DNA from: an uncultured Lachnospiraceae bacterium
GTDB lineage: Bacteria; Bacillota; Clostridia; Lachnospirales; Lachnospiraceae
NCBI GenBank assembly: GCA_900320325.1
Contig: ONRU01000026.1
Coordinates: forward strand, 1 to 32,930
Direction: 5' to 3'
Length of the DNA: 32,930 nucleotides
The notes under the pieces are model-generated. The model was not told where the DNA came from, ran no database searches, and was given only the letters and a program-made list of their open reading frames with translations. Of the stretch, positions 8,073-17,211 are shown one piece after another (the first letter of the stretch is position 1; every line of letters starts with the position of its first letter). Both the position numbers and the translations under genes were made by a program.

Positions 8073-9212
8073 ATGTACACATTACTGAAACAGGAAGGGA
8101 TGGCCAAGCGGGCCCGGATGGAAACCGTCCACGGCACCATCGAGACACCGGTCTTTATGAATGTGGCCACAGCGGCCGCCATCAAGGGAGGCCTGTCTGC
8201 CGGTGACCTCCGGTCCATAGATACCCAGGTCGCCCTCTGCAATACCTACCATCTGCATGTCAGGACGGGAGACAGGACCATCCATCAGCTGGGCGGACTG
8301 CATCACTTCATGAGATGGGACAGGCCCATCCTGACGGATTCGGGCGGATTCCAGGTCTTTTCTCTGGCGGAGCTGCGTAAAATCAAGGAGGAAGGCGTCT
8401 GGTTCCGTTCCCATATTGACGGGGCCAAGATCTTCATGGGACCGGAAGAGAGCATGCAGATCCAGTCCAACCTGGGCTCTACCATTGCCATGGCCTTTGA
8501 CGAATGTCCGCCGGCCCTGGCGGACCGGGAGTATGTAACAAATTCCGTAGACCGTACGACCCGGTGGCTGGAGCGCTGCCGGAAGGAACTGGCCCGGCTG
8601 AATGAGCGGGAGGATACCGTCAACCGCCATCAGCTCCTGTTCGGCATCAACCAGGGAGCCATTTATCATGATATCCGGATCCGCCACGCGCAGGAGATCA
8701 GCGACATGGATCTGGACGGCTACGCCATCGGCGGCCTGGCGGTGGGGGAATCCCATGAACAGATGTATTCCGTCATCGAGGCGGTCACGCCCCACCTGCC
8801 CAAAGACAAGCCCACCTATCTGATGGGCGTCGGTACGCCCCAGAATATCCTGGAGGCTGTGGACAGAGGCGTGGATTTCTTTGACTGTGTATATCCCAGC
8901 CGGAACGGACGCCACGGCAACCTGTACACCCACAAGGGTACAGTCCATATCCGAAACGCCCGTTATCAGCTGGACCAGCGGCCTATTGAAGAAGGATGCG
9001 GCTGCCCGGTCTGCAGGGCCGGCTACAGCCGGGCCTATCTGCGTCACCTGGTCAAGGCCCAGGAAGCGCTGGGGCTGCGCATGTGCGTCATGCATAACCT
9101 CTATTTCTACAACCATCTGATGCAGGAGATCCGGGACGCCCTGGATCAGGGACGCTACGCGGCCTTAAAGAAGGAGACGCTGGAGCGCATGGAGATCGGT
9201 GAGAATGATTGA
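8073..9212 (+). CDS. tgt: Queuine/preQ1 tRNA-guanine transglycosylase
   Basis: Exchanges guanine-34 in GUN-anticodon tRNAs for a queuosine precursor (preQ1 in most bacteria). The 379-residue protein has the catalytic block LTDSGGFQVFSL (D89), GGLAVGE for substrate recognition, and DFFDCVYPSRNGRHG, in which D271 is the expected nucleophile. The zinc site uses C309, C311 and C314 with H341 in VMHN. The ATG at 8073 has AAAGGAAAG upstream, fused to the tandem repeat. yajC follows, a neighbour pair seen in many bacteria. No queuosine synthesis gene is in the window. Confidence 0.97.
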   Translation: MYTLLKQEGMAKRARMETVHGTIETPVFMNVATAAAIKGGLSAGDLRSIDTQVALCNTYHLHVRTGDRTIHQLGGLHHFMRWDRPILTDSGGFQVFSLAELRKIKEEGVWFRSHIDGAKIFMGPEESMQIQSNLGSTIAMAFDECPPALADREYVTNSVDRTTRWLERCRKELARLNEREDTVNRHQLLFGINQGAIYHDIRIRHAQEISDMDLDGYAIGGLAVGESHEQMYSVIEAVTPHLPKDKPTYLMGVGTPQNILEAVDRGVDFFDCVYPSRNGRHGNLYTHKGTVHIRNARYQLDQRPIEEGCGCPVCRAGYSRAYLRHLVKAQEALGLRMCVMHNLYFYNHLMQEIRDALDQGRYAALKKETLERMEIGEND

Positions 9213-9282
9213 GGACCATGGCCGGCGGCCGTGCTGCGGGAGGAAGCCTTAGAGAAAGCGCGGAGAAAGCTGCGGGGGAAAC

Positions 9283-9311
9283 ACAAACGTCCGCAGACAG
9301 CGGACGTTTGT
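9283..9311 (+). terminator. Perfect 12-bp hairpin after tgt (terminator-like, no T tract)
   Basis: ACAAACGTCCGC (9283-9294) pairs perfectly with GCGGACGTTTGT (9300-9311) around the loop AGACA. What follows is ATAAAA, not a T run, so it may be a weak terminator or an RNA-processing/stability element between tgt and yajC. Confidence 0.5.
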
Positions 9312-9320
9312 ATAAAACAG

Positions 9321-9350
9321 TTGCACAAATCCGATTAATTGTTGTAATAT
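9321..9350 (+). promoter_or_regulatory. Candidate promoter for yajC
   Basis: TTGCAC (9321-9326), an 18-nt spacer and TAATAT (9345-9350) lie just after the hairpin and 80 nt before the yajC start. The match is moderate. Confidence 0.45.
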
Positions 9351-9429
9351 ATGATTTGTCCGATTTGCAGGCCCGGTCCTGCGCGGACTCAAAATGAATA
9401 TACCCACGGGGTCAAGGAGGAATTTTTCA

Positions 9430-9753
9430 ATGAACGGAGCAATGCTGCTTGCTGAAGGGGGCGGAATGAGCCCTATTATCCTTATTTTGTATGTTGCGGT
9501 TTTCGGCGGTATCCTTTATTTCATGATGTACCGTCCTTCCAAGAAGGAAAGAGAAGCCAAGGAAGCCATGATGGCGGCCCTGGAAGTTGGAGATACAGTC
9601 AAGACCACGGCCGGCTTTTACGGTACCGTGATCAACATGGATGAAGACGTCGTAGTCGTTGAGTTCGGAAATAATAAGAACTGCCGTATTCCCATGGATA
9701 AGGCTGCAATCATCGAAATCGAAAAGCCCGCCGACGCAGAGGCTTCCGAATAA
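9430..9753 (+). CDS. yajC: Preprotein translocase subunit YajC
   Basis: A small accessory protein of the Sec translocon, working with SecDF in the membrane. The 107-residue product has a short N-terminus (MNGAMLLAEGGG), one membrane helix (about residues 17-34, ILILYVAVFGGILYFMMY), then the family's RPSKKEREAKEAMMAALEVG and GDTVKTTAGFYGTVI cytoplasmic part. The ATG at 9430 has AAGGAGG at 9414-9420. It sits after tgt as in many bacteria, but secD/secF do not follow; ilvD comes next after a large hairpin. Confidence 0.95.
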   Translation: MNGAMLLAEGGGMSPIILILYVAVFGGILYFMMYRPSKKEREAKEAMMAALEVGDTVKTTAGFYGTVINMDEDVVVVEFGNNKNCRIPMDKAAIIEIEKPADAEASE

Positions 9754-9821
9754 AGCGCTGGTCCAGAGACAGAGACGGGAGAGGCAGTCAGTGCCTGCCC
9801 GGAACGCCCGGAGGACCGGTA

Positions 9822-9869
9822 AAATGAGTTCTGCTGACAGGTGATTCTCACAGGTCAGCAGTTTCATTT
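9822..9869 (+). terminator. Long hairpin after yajC, probable bidirectional terminator
   Basis: Three paired segments stack: AAATGA with TCATTT (9822-9827 and 9864-9869), CTGCTGAC with GTCAGCAG (9831-9838 and 9854-9861) and GTGA with TCAC (9841-9844 and 9848-9851), with small internal loops. The outer A-rich and T-rich arms would serve termination on either strand. It separates yajC from the ilvD run. Confidence 0.6.
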
Positions 9870-9880
9870 AGTCAGGAAAA

Positions 9881-9897
9881 ACAAATTGTAGATTTGT
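9881..9897 (+). promoter_or_regulatory. Inverted repeat upstream of ilvD (possible operator)
   Basis: ACAAAT (9881-9886) and ATTTGT (9892-9897) flank TGTAG, about 35 nt before the ilvD start. It could be an operator half-site pair or chance in A/T-rich sequence. I could not place a convincing promoter here. Confidence 0.2.
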
Positions 9898-9930
9898 ATT
9901 CGTACAAAAATTCATATAAAGGGGAAGATC

Positions 9931-11607
9931 ATGAAGAGTGATTCTGTAAAAAACGGTATCGCGCAGGCACCGGCAAGAAGCCTGTTCAACGCGCTTGGTT
10001 ACACCGAAGAGGAGAGGAAACGGCCTCTGATCGGTATCGTATGTTCTTATAATGAGATCGTTCCCGGCCACATGAACCTGGACAAGATCGCCGAGGCGGT
10101 CAAGCTGGGCGTTGCCATGGCCGGCGGCACACCTGTTATGTTCCCTGCCATTGCTGTATGTGACGGCATTGCCATGGGACACATCGGCATGAAGTATTCT
10201 CTGGTCACCAGGGACCTGATCGCCGACTCCACCGAGTGCATGGCCAAGGCCCACGGTTTTGACGGTCTGGTCATGATCCCCAACTGTGACAAGAACGTGC
10301 CCGGTCTGCTGATGGCGGCAGCCCGTGTCAACGTACCTACCGTATTCGTATCCGGCGGCCCCATGCTGGCCGGCCACATCCACGGCAAGAAGCGCAGCCT
10401 GTCTTCCATGTTCGAGGCGGTCGGAGCTTATTCCGCCGGCACCATGAGCCTGGAAGAACTGACCGAGTTCGAAGAGAAGGTCTGCCCGACCTGCGGTTCC
10501 TGCTCCGGTATGTACACAGCCAACTCCATGAACTGTCTGACCGAGGCCATCGGCATGGGCCTGGAAGGCAACGGCACCATTCCCGCTGTTTATTCCGCCA
10601 GGATCCGCCTGGCCAAGCACGCCGGCATGAAGATCATGGAGCTGATCGAAAAGGACATCCGTCCCAGGGACATCATGACAAAAGAAGCCTTCATGAACGC
10701 CATGACCATGGATATGGCCCTGGGCTGCTCCACCAATACCATGCTGCATCTGCCCGCCATTGCCCATGAGGCCGGCGTCGAGATCAACATGGAGATCGCC
10801 AACGAAGTATCCGCCAGGACCCCCAACCTCTGCCACCTGGCACCTGCGGGCCCTACTTATATGGAAGACCTGTACGAGGCAGGCGGTATCTACGCCGTCA
10901 TGAACGAAGTGGCCAAGAAGGGCCTGCTTAATCTTGACTGCATCACTGCCACCGGCAAGACCGTCGGCGAGAACATCAAGGGCCATGTCAACCGCAATCC
11001 GGAAGTCATCCGCCCCATCGATAATCCCTACATGCCTTATGGCGGCATCGCGGTCCTCAAGGGCAACATCGCTCCGGACACAGGCATTGTCAAGCAGTCC
11101 GCGGTCGTTCCGGAAATGATGGTCCATGAAGGTCCCGCCAGAGTCTTTGACTGTGAAGAGGACGCCATCGAAGCCATCCGCGGCGGTAAGATCGTGGCCG
11201 GCGATGTCGTTGTCATCCGTTATGAAGGCCCCAAGGGCGGCCCCGGCATGCGTGAGATGCTCAACCCCACTTCCGCCATCGCGGGCATGGGCCTGGGCTC
11301 CACTGTTGCCCTGATCACAGACGGCCGTTTCTCCGGCGCTTCCAGAGGCGCTTCCATCGGCCATGTATCCCCCGAAGCGGCGGTCGGCGGCCCTATTGCC
11401 CTGATCGAAGAGGGTGATATCATTTCCATCGATATTCCCAACAACAAGCTGAACGTTCTGGTCTCCGACGAAGTTCTGGCAGAAAGAAAGAAGAACTGGA
11501 AGCCCAGAAAGCCCAGCACCTATGACGGTTATCTGAAGAGATACTGCTCCATGGTCACCAGCGGCAACAGAGGCGCCGTTCTGGTGACGCCCGAGATCGA
11601 ATTCTGA
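9931..11607 (+). CDS. ilvD: Dihydroxy-acid dehydratase
   Basis: Dehydrates 2,3-dihydroxy acids to 2-oxo acids in valine, isoleucine and leucine synthesis, using an Fe-S cluster. The 558-residue protein shows [11 protein letters not shown] (C119) and [19 protein letters not shown] (C188 and C191), the cysteine motifs of the IlvD/Edd family, plus the C-terminal [19 protein letters not shown]. The ATG at 9931 has AAGGGGAA upstream. Codon use (CGC/CGT, AAG, ATC) suggests strong expression. The ilvB start lies 31 nt downstream, so the two are likely co-transcribed. Confidence 0.97.
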   Translation: MKSDSVKNGIAQAPARSLFNALGYTEEERKRPLIGIVCSYNEIVPGHMNLDKIAEAVKLGVAMAGGTPVMFPAIAVCDGIAMGHIGMKYSLVTRDLIADSTECMAKAHGFDGLVMIPNCDKNVPGLLMAAARVNVPTVFVSGGPMLAGHIHGKKRSLSSMFEAVGAYSAGTMSLEELTEFEEKVCPTCGSCSGMYTANSMNCLTEAIGMGLEGNGTIPAVYSARIRLAKHAGMKIMELIEKDIRPRDIMTKEAFMNAMTMDMALGCSTNTMLHLPAIAHEAGVEINMEIANEVSARTPNLCHLAPAGPTYMEDLYEAGGIYAVMNEVAKKGLLNLDCITATGKTVGENIKGHVNRNPEVIRPIDNPYMPYGGIAVLKGNIAPDTGIVKQSAVVPEMMVHEGPARVFDCEEDAIEAIRGGKIVAGDVVVIRYEGPKGGPGMREMLNPTSAIAGMGLGSTVALITDGRFSGASRGASIGHVSPEAAVGGPIALIEEGDIISIDIPNNKLNVLVSDEVLAERKKNWKPRKPSTYDGYLKRYCSMVTSGNRGAVLVTPEIEF

Positions 11608-11638
11608 CCCGGATCCAGAAACAACGGAGGACAGAAAA

Positions 11639-13324
11639 TTGAAATTATCAGGTTCTGAAATAGTAGTACAGTGTCTGAAGGAACAGGGCGTGGATACCGT
11701 ATTCGGCTATCCGGGAGGCGCGATCCTCAATGTATATGACGCTCTGTATAAGCACAGTGACGAGATCACCCACATCCTGACGTCTCATGAGCAGGGCGCG
11801 TCCCACGCAGCCGACGGTTACGCCAGAGCCACCGGCAAGGTCGGCGTATGCTTCGCCACCAGCGGCCCCGGCGCCACCAACCTGGTCACAGGCATCTCCA
11901 CCGCCTATATGGATTCTGTTCCCATGGTGGCCATCACCTGCAACGTGACCAACAACCTGCTGGGCAAGGACTCCTTCCAGGAGGTCGACATCAACGGCAT
12001 CTGCATGCCCATTACCAAATACAGCTCCATCGTCAAGGATGTCAACAAGCTGGCGGATACCATCCGCAGGGCCTTCCAGATCGCCAGATCCGGCAGGCCG
12101 GGACCTGTCCTGGTGGATATCACCAAGGACGTGACAGCGGCCATCGCCGATTATGAGCCCTGCACGCCCGAGCGTTTCATGGCCCGGACAAAGACCTATA
12201 AGAAAGCGGATATCCGGGAGGCGGTGGAAATGATCCGCGCTTCCAGAAAGCCCTTTATCCTGATCGGCGGCGGCGCCATCATTTCCGAGGCGTCTGACGT
12301 GATCCGCAGATTCATTGACAAGATCGACGCGCCTTTCAGCGAGACCCTGATGGCCCAGGGCGCGGTCGACCAGCATGATCCCCGCTATACCGGCATGCCC
12401 GGCATGCACGGCACCAAGACCAGCAACCTGGCCATCGGCCGCTGTGACCTGCTGATCGCCCTGGGGACCCGTTTTTCGGACAGAGTCTACGGCAACGCCA
12501 CCAGCTTTGCCCACCGGGCAAAGATCCTGCAGATCGATGTGGACGCGGCCGAGATCAACAAGAATATCAAGGTCGACCATGCCATCATCGGCGACCTGCG
12601 CGAGGTCCTGGACAAGATCAACGACCAGCTGGACGGCGTCAAGCACGCGGAATGGCTGCAGGAGATCAGGGGACTCAAGGAGAAATATCCCCTGAATTAT
12701 GACCACAGTGTCCTGACAGGCCCCATGGTCATCGAAGCCCTGGACCGTCTGACAGACGGCAGGGCCATCATCACCACCGATGTAGGCCAGCACCAGATGT
12801 GGGCGGCTCAGTATTATACCTATTCCAATCCCAGGACCTTTATCTCGTCCGGCGGTGCCGGCACCATGGGATACGGTCTGGGCGCGGCCATCGGCGCCAA
12901 GACAGCCCATCCCGACAGGACCGTCATCAATATCGCGGGCGACGGCTGTTTCCGTATGAATATGAATGAGCTGGCCACGGCCAGCCGCTACAATATCCCT
13001 GTGATCGAGATCGTCCTGGACAACCACGTCCTGGGCATGGTCCGTCAGTGGCAGACCCTTTTCTACGGGGCCCGTTACTCCGCCACCGTGCTCCATGACA
13101 AGGTGGATTTCTGCAAGGTCGCGGAAGGCCTGGGCTGCAAAGCCCTGCGGATCGAAAGCCCCGACCAGGTAGAGCCGGTGCTCAAAGAGGCACTGGCCTG
13201 TGAAGGGCCCGTCATGGTCGATGTCATCATCGATGACGATGACAAGGTATTCCCCATGGTATCGCCCGGCGCCTCCATCGAGGACGCCTTTGACGCCAGG
13301 GATATGGAACAGAGCAGCAAATAA
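11639..13324 (+). CDS. ilvB: Acetolactate synthase large (catalytic) subunit
   Basis: Condenses pyruvate with pyruvate or 2-oxobutyrate, the first shared step of branched-chain amino acid synthesis, using thiamine diphosphate and FAD. The start is a TTG at 11639, fixed by GGAGG at 11626-11630 and by the family N-terminus (KLSGSEIVVQCLKEQGVDTVFGYPGGAIL). The expected catalytic glutamate is E51 in HEQGASHAADGYARATG, and the ThDP-binding GDGCFRMNMNE begins at G434. At 561 residues the length is normal. The regulatory small subunit (ilvN/ilvH) does not follow; serC does, 45 nt away. An anabolic role is inferred from ilvD next door. Confidence 0.95.
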   Translation: MKLSGSEIVVQCLKEQGVDTVFGYPGGAILNVYDALYKHSDEITHILTSHEQGASHAADGYARATGKVGVCFATSGPGATNLVTGISTAYMDSVPMVAITCNVTNNLLGKDSFQEVDINGICMPITKYSSIVKDVNKLADTIRRAFQIARSGRPGPVLVDITKDVTAAIADYEPCTPERFMARTKTYKKADIREAVEMIRASRKPFILIGGGAIISEASDVIRRFIDKIDAPFSETLMAQGAVDQHDPRYTGMPGMHGTKTSNLAIGRCDLLIALGTRFSDRVYGNATSFAHRAKILQIDVDAAEINKNIKVDHAIIGDLREVLDKINDQLDGVKHAEWLQEIRGLKEKYPLNYDHSVLTGPMVIEALDRLTDGRAIITTDVGQHQMWAAQYYTYSNPRTFISSGGAGTMGYGLGAAIGAKTAHPDRTVINIAGDGCFRMNMNELATASRYNIPVIEIVLDNHVLGMVRQWQTLFYGARYSATVLHDKVDFCKVAEGLGCKALRIESPDQVEPVLKEALACEGPVMVDVIIDDDDKVFPMVSPGASIEDAFDARDMEQSSK

Positions 13325-13369
13325 TACGGTCCTTCAGCAACAGCAAGGAACCAAGGAGGAATTTAAGAA

Positions 13370-14458
13370 ATGGCAAGAGTCTATAATTTTTCAGCCGGCC
13401 CCGCAGTGCTGCCGGTCGAAGTCTTACAGGAAGCGGCGGATGAAATGTTGGATTACCGCGGAAGCGGCATGTCCGTTATGGAAATGAGCCACCGCGGCAA
13501 GATCTTTGACGGTATCATCAAGGAGGCGGAGGCTGATCTTCGTGAACTGATGCAGATCCCCGATAACTACAAGGTACTGTTCCTGCAGGGCGGGGCCTGG
13601 ACCCAGTTCGCGGCTGTCCCCATGAATCTGATGAAGAACAGGAAAGCGGCTTATATCGTGACCGGCCAGTGGGCCAAGAAGGCATGGCAGGAAGCCGGCA
13701 AATACGGCGAGGCGGTCAAGGTGGCCTCTTCCGAGGACAAGACTTTTTCCTATATCCCCGACTGTTCCGATCTGGACATTCCCGAGGACGCGGACTATGT
13801 TTATATCTGCGAGAACAATACCATCTACGGGACCAAGTTCCATACACTGCCCAATACCAAAGGCAAGGACCTGGTGGCGGATGTTTCCTCCTGCTTCCTG
13901 TCCGAGCCTGTGGATGTCAGCAAGTACGCGGTCATCTACGGCGGCGTGCAGAAGAATATCGGTCCTGCCGGTGTCGTGATCGCCATCATCCGTGAGGACC
14001 TGATCACAGACGACGTGCTGGAAGGCACCCCCACCATGCTTAAGTGGAAGACACAGGCGGACAATGATTCCCTGTTCAACACACCGCCCGCTTACGGCAT
14101 CTACATCTGCGGCAAGGTCTTCAAATGGCTCAAGAAGCAGGGCGGTCTGGAAGCGATTAAGGCCAACAATGAGAAAAAGGCTAAGATCCTTTATGATTAT
14201 CTGGATTCCTCCAAGCTTTTCAAGGGCACCGTCCGCAAAGAGGACCGTTCCCTGATGAACGTGCCTTTCGTGATCGGGGACAAGGAAATGGAAGCCAGAT
14301 TCGTCAAGGAAGCGGAAGCCAACGGTCTGGTCAGCCTCAAGGGCCACAGGAGCGTCGGCGGCATGCGCGCCAGCATCTACAATGCCATGCCCATTGAAGG
14401 TGTTGAAAAGCTGGTTGCCTTTATGAAGGAATTCGAAGCGGCCAACACGGCTGAATAA
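13370..14458 (+). CDS. serC: Phosphoserine aminotransferase
   Basis: Transaminates 3-phosphohydroxypyruvate with glutamate to O-phosphoserine, the second step of serine synthesis (and a step of pyridoxal phosphate synthesis in some bacteria). The 362-residue protein begins ARVYNFSAGPAVLPVEVLQEA and contains GGAWTQFAAVPMNL and the PLP-lysine motif YGGVQKNIGPAG (K195). The C-terminal HRSVGGMRASIYNAMP motif is also present. AAGGAGG at 13353-13359 sets the ATG at 13370. The gene appears intact, in contrast to the damaged serA after it. Confidence 0.97.
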   Translation: MARVYNFSAGPAVLPVEVLQEAADEMLDYRGSGMSVMEMSHRGKIFDGIIKEAEADLRELMQIPDNYKVLFLQGGAWTQFAAVPMNLMKNRKAAYIVTGQWAKKAWQEAGKYGEAVKVASSEDKTFSYIPDCSDLDIPEDADYVYICENNTIYGTKFHTLPNTKGKDLVADVSSCFLSEPVDVSKYAVIYGGVQKNIGPAGVVIAIIREDLITDDVLEGTPTMLKWKTQADNDSLFNTPPAYGIYICGKVFKWLKKQGGLEAIKANNEKKAKILYDYLDSSKLFKGTVRKEDRSLMNVPFVIGDKEMEARFVKEAEANGLVSLKGHRSVGGMRASIYNAMPIEGVEKLVAFMKEFEAANTAE

Positions 14459-14499
14459 TACCCGGATCCGGAACAGATCGGACCGGCAAAAGCAGGCAT

Positions 14500-14565
14500 C
14501 ATGGACGGCCGGGGCAGGGCTCCCGGCCCCATGGTGCATTGTTATTGTATGCCGCCGCAGCGGCA
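14500..14565 (+). other. Two consecutive hairpins between serC and serA
   Basis: CATGG plus GGCCGGG (14500-14513, with a 2-nt bulge) pair with CCCGGCC plus CCATG (14522-14533). A second hairpin, TGCCGC/GCGGCA (14550-14565), is followed by TTTCTGT. They may weaken read-through from serC into serA; neither has a strong T tract. Confidence 0.35.
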
Positions 14566-14624
14566 TTTCTGTGGAATGAGCAAAGGAAGGGCGCTCCGGC
14601 GCCCGGAGAAGGAGATAGAGATTC

Positions 14625-15733
14625 ATGTTTAAATATTACTGCCTGAACAACATCGCGTCGGAAGGCCTGCGCAAGTTCTCCGCCCTGTATGAGCGGACGG
14701 ATGACATCGAGCAGGCGGACGGTATCCTGGTCAGAAGCGCTAAAATGCACGACATGGAATTTTCAGACAAGCTGCTGGCCATCGCCCGGGCGGGCGCGGG
14801 CGTCAACAACATCCCCCTGGACAGATGCGCTGAGAAGGGCATTGTTGTTTTCAATACCCCCGGCGCCAACGCCAACGGCGTCAAGGAGCTGGTCTTCGCG
14901 GGCATGCTGCTGGCTTCCCGTGACATTGTGGAAGGCGTGGACTGGGTCCGGGCCAACTGGAAGAATCCCAATATCGCCAAAGTGGCGGAAAAGGAGAAGA
15001 AGCAGTTCGCGGGTACCGAGATCCGGGGCAAGAGGCTGGGCATCATCGGCCTGGGCGCCATCGGCGTCCGTGTGGCTAACGCGGCCATCGACCTGGGCAT
15101 GGAGATCTACGGCTATGACCCCTACGTTTCCGTGGACGCGGCCTGGAACCTGAACCGCAGCGTAAAACATGTGACGGACGTGAAGGAGATCTATGAGCTC
15201 TGTGATTTCATTACCATCCATGTACCGGCCCTGCCCTCCACCAAAAACATGATCAACAAGGATGCCATCGACATGATGAAGGACGGCGTGATCCTGATCA
15301 ATATGGCCAGGGATTCCCTGGTCGATGAGAATGGTCGATGAGAAGGAAGTCATCAGGGCCATAGAGGCCGGCAAGATCCGCCGCTATGTCTCTGACTTCC
15401 CCAACCCCACAGTAGCCGGCAAGCCCGGCTGTGTCACGACCCCCCATCTGGGCGCTTCCACCCAGGAGTCCGAGGTCAAATGCGCCAAGATGGCTGTGGA
15501 AGAGATGCAGAACTACATCGAGAACGGCAACATCCTCAACAGTGTCAACTATCCCAGATGCGATATGGGCATCTGTACCGTCCAGGGCCGGATCGCCATC
15601 CGCGGAAATGGCCAACAAGTCCAAGGATACCGTGGCCTATACCCTGATCGACATTGACGGCCCTGCCGATGCGGAGCTGATTTCCATGCTCCGGTCCGTG
15701 GAAGGCGTATACCGGGTCCGCGTCATTAAGTAA
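14625..15733 (+). pseudogene. serA: 3-phosphoglycerate dehydrogenase, broken by a 13-bp duplication and a deletion
   Basis: Would oxidise 3-phosphoglycerate to start serine synthesis. The first frame (14625-15341) carries the substrate domain and the NAD motif GIIGLGAIG (G142, G144, G147). It stops early because GGTCGATGAGAA occurs twice with period 13 (15320-15332 and 15333-15344); removing one copy restores SLVDEKEVIRAIEAGKI. The second frame (to about 15600) continues through PHLGASTQESEVKCA to TVQGRIAI. The reading then jumps to a third frame (EMANKSKDTVAYTLIDIDG to VRVIK, stop at 15733). The middle of the ACT domain, about 22 residues, is missing; the frame change implies a deletion of 3n+2 bases. 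The start has AGAAGGAGATAG upstream. Either a real pseudogene or an assembly fault. Confidence 0.85.
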
Positions 15734-15780
15734 AGGACCGGAAACAGGATACAGTTCAGACAGACAAAAGGAGATCGTTT

Positions 15781-17022
15781 ATGGCAAATATTCGTCCCTT
15801 TCAGGCCTACCGGCCCAGAAAAGGCATGGAATCCCTGGTGGCGGCCCTTCCCTATGACGTGTTCAGCCGGGAGGAGGCAAAGGAGGAGGTCAAGGGCAAT
15901 CCCTTCTCCTTCCTCAGGATCGACCGGGCGGAGACCCAGTTCGATGACAGTGTCAGTACCTATGACGACAGAGTCTACGCCAAAGCGGCAGAGCTCCTGC
16001 AGAGCCAGATCGCGGCGGGCATCTTCGTGCAGGACGACCGTCCCTGCTTCTACCTTTACGAGCAGATCATGGCCGGCCGGGCCCAGACAGGCCTGGTGGC
16101 CTGCGCTTCGATCGATGATTACCTGAACAATGTGATCAAAAAACATGAGAATACCCGGGCTGACAAGGAAGTGGACAGGATCCGCCACGTGGATACCTGC
16201 AACGCCCAGACGGGTCCCATCTTCCTCTGCTACCGCAATCATGCCGTGATCGATGAAATCGCCGCCAGGACCATGGAATCGGAACCTGTATGTGATTTCA
16301 CTTCCGGGGACCGGATCCGCAACCGGGTCTGGATCATTTCCGGCCCGGAGGATGTTTCGGCTATCCGGAAGGCCTTTGCGGAGATCGACAGCATCTATAT
16401 CGCCGACGGCCACCACAGGAGCGCTTCCGCGGTCCGCGTGGGACTTAAGAGAAGGGAAGAAAATCCGGATTATACCGGCGAGGAGGAATTCAATTATTTC
16501 CTGTCGGTCCTCTTTCCCCAGAACCAGCTGATGATCATGGATTACAACCGGGTCGTCAAAACACTGGGATCTTATACGGCGGAAACGTTCCTGGAGGCTC
16601 TGTCACGGGTCTATGAGATCGGTCCCGGGCGGAAAGAGCAGGCCAGGCCGGCCGCCAAAGGCGAGGTGGGCCTCTATCTGGAGGGCAGCTGGTACCTGAT
16701 GAAGATCCGGGAGGAATTTAAGAGCGATGATCCCGTAGAGGGCCTGGATGTGGCCCTGCTGCAGAAGTATGTCCTGCTGGACCTGCTGGGCATCGAGGAT
16801 CCCAAGACGGATCAGCGGATCGCCTTTGTAGGCGGCATCCGGGGCCTGGACGAGCTGGAGCGGAGAGTAGACCGGGGAAAGGCCAAAGCGGCCTTCGCCA
16901 TGTACCCCACTTCCATCCAGGAACTGTTCGATGTGGCGGACGCGGGCCGGCTGATGCCGCCCAAATCCACCTGGTTCGAGCCCAAGCTCCTGAGCGGGCT
17001 TTTCATCCATACCCTTTCCTGA
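15781..17022 (+). CDS. DUF1015-family protein with a DGHHR motif
   Basis: The 413-residue protein matches the DUF1015 (COG4198) family: MANIRPFQAYRPRKGMESLVAALPYDV at the start, PFSFLRIDRAE, and central IADGHHRSASA (D209, G210, H211, H212, R213), then FLSVLFPQNQLMIMDYNRVV. The C-terminus has AFAMYPTSIQELFDVADAG and MPPKSTWFEPKLLSGLFIH. It has no signal or membrane segment. Function is not established. The DGHHR motif resembles that of ParB/sulfiredoxin-like proteins that include the free serine kinase SerK, which fits the position after serC-serA; this link is my inference. The ATG at 15781 has AAAGGAGA upstream. Unlike serA, this gene is intact. Confidence 0.88.
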   Translation: MANIRPFQAYRPRKGMESLVAALPYDVFSREEAKEEVKGNPFSFLRIDRAETQFDDSVSTYDDRVYAKAAELLQSQIAAGIFVQDDRPCFYLYEQIMAGRAQTGLVACASIDDYLNNVIKKHENTRADKEVDRIRHVDTCNAQTGPIFLCYRNHAVIDEIAARTMESEPVCDFTSGDRIRNRVWIISGPEDVSAIRKAFAEIDSIYIADGHHRSASAVRVGLKRREENPDYTGEEEFNYFLSVLFPQNQLMIMDYNRVVKTLGSYTAETFLEALSRVYEIGPGRKEQARPAAKGEVGLYLEGSWYLMKIREEFKSDDPVEGLDVALLQKYVLLDLLGIEDPKTDQRIAFVGGIRGLDELERRVDRGKAKAAFAMYPTSIQELFDVADAGRLMPPKSTWFEPKLLSGLFIHTLS

Positions 17023-17034
17023 AGACAGGCAGGA

Positions 17035-17066
17035 CCCTTCCGGCCGGACCGGCCGGAAGGGCTTTT
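17035..17066 (+). terminator. Strong rho-independent terminator ending the ilvD-DUF1015 run
   Basis: CCCTTCCGGCC (17035-17045) pairs perfectly over 11 bp with GGCCGGAAGGG (17051-17061) around GGACC, followed by CTTTT. Confidence 0.9.
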
Positions 17067-17133
17067 ACCGGCGCCTGCCGGAATCATCCTGAAAAAATAC
17101 CGGGCAAAGTAAGGTTCCCCGCAGGAAAAACAC

Positions 17134-17162
17134 TTGCCAAATGCGGAATAAGTTTATATAAT
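17134..17162 (+). promoter_or_regulatory. Promoter for tRNA-Thr
   Basis: TTGCCA (17134-17139), a 17-nt spacer and a perfect TATAAT (17157-17162) precede the tRNA by about 50 nt. This is one of the best consensus promoters in the window. Confidence 0.8.
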
Positions 17163-17211
17163 ATACAGGTCTGCAGATATTGATGCGGATAAAACCGAAC
17201 AGACGGGATAT

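Noticed and set aside
9881..9930. T-box or leader-peptide attenuator before ilvD
   Set aside because: The gap is too short for a T-box, and I see no run of Leu/Ile/Val codons or antiterminator stem.
14625..15733. Programmed frameshifting in serA
   Set aside because: The first shift is explained by a 13-bp duplication and the second by missing ACT-domain sequence; there is no slippery heptamer with a downstream pseudoknot.
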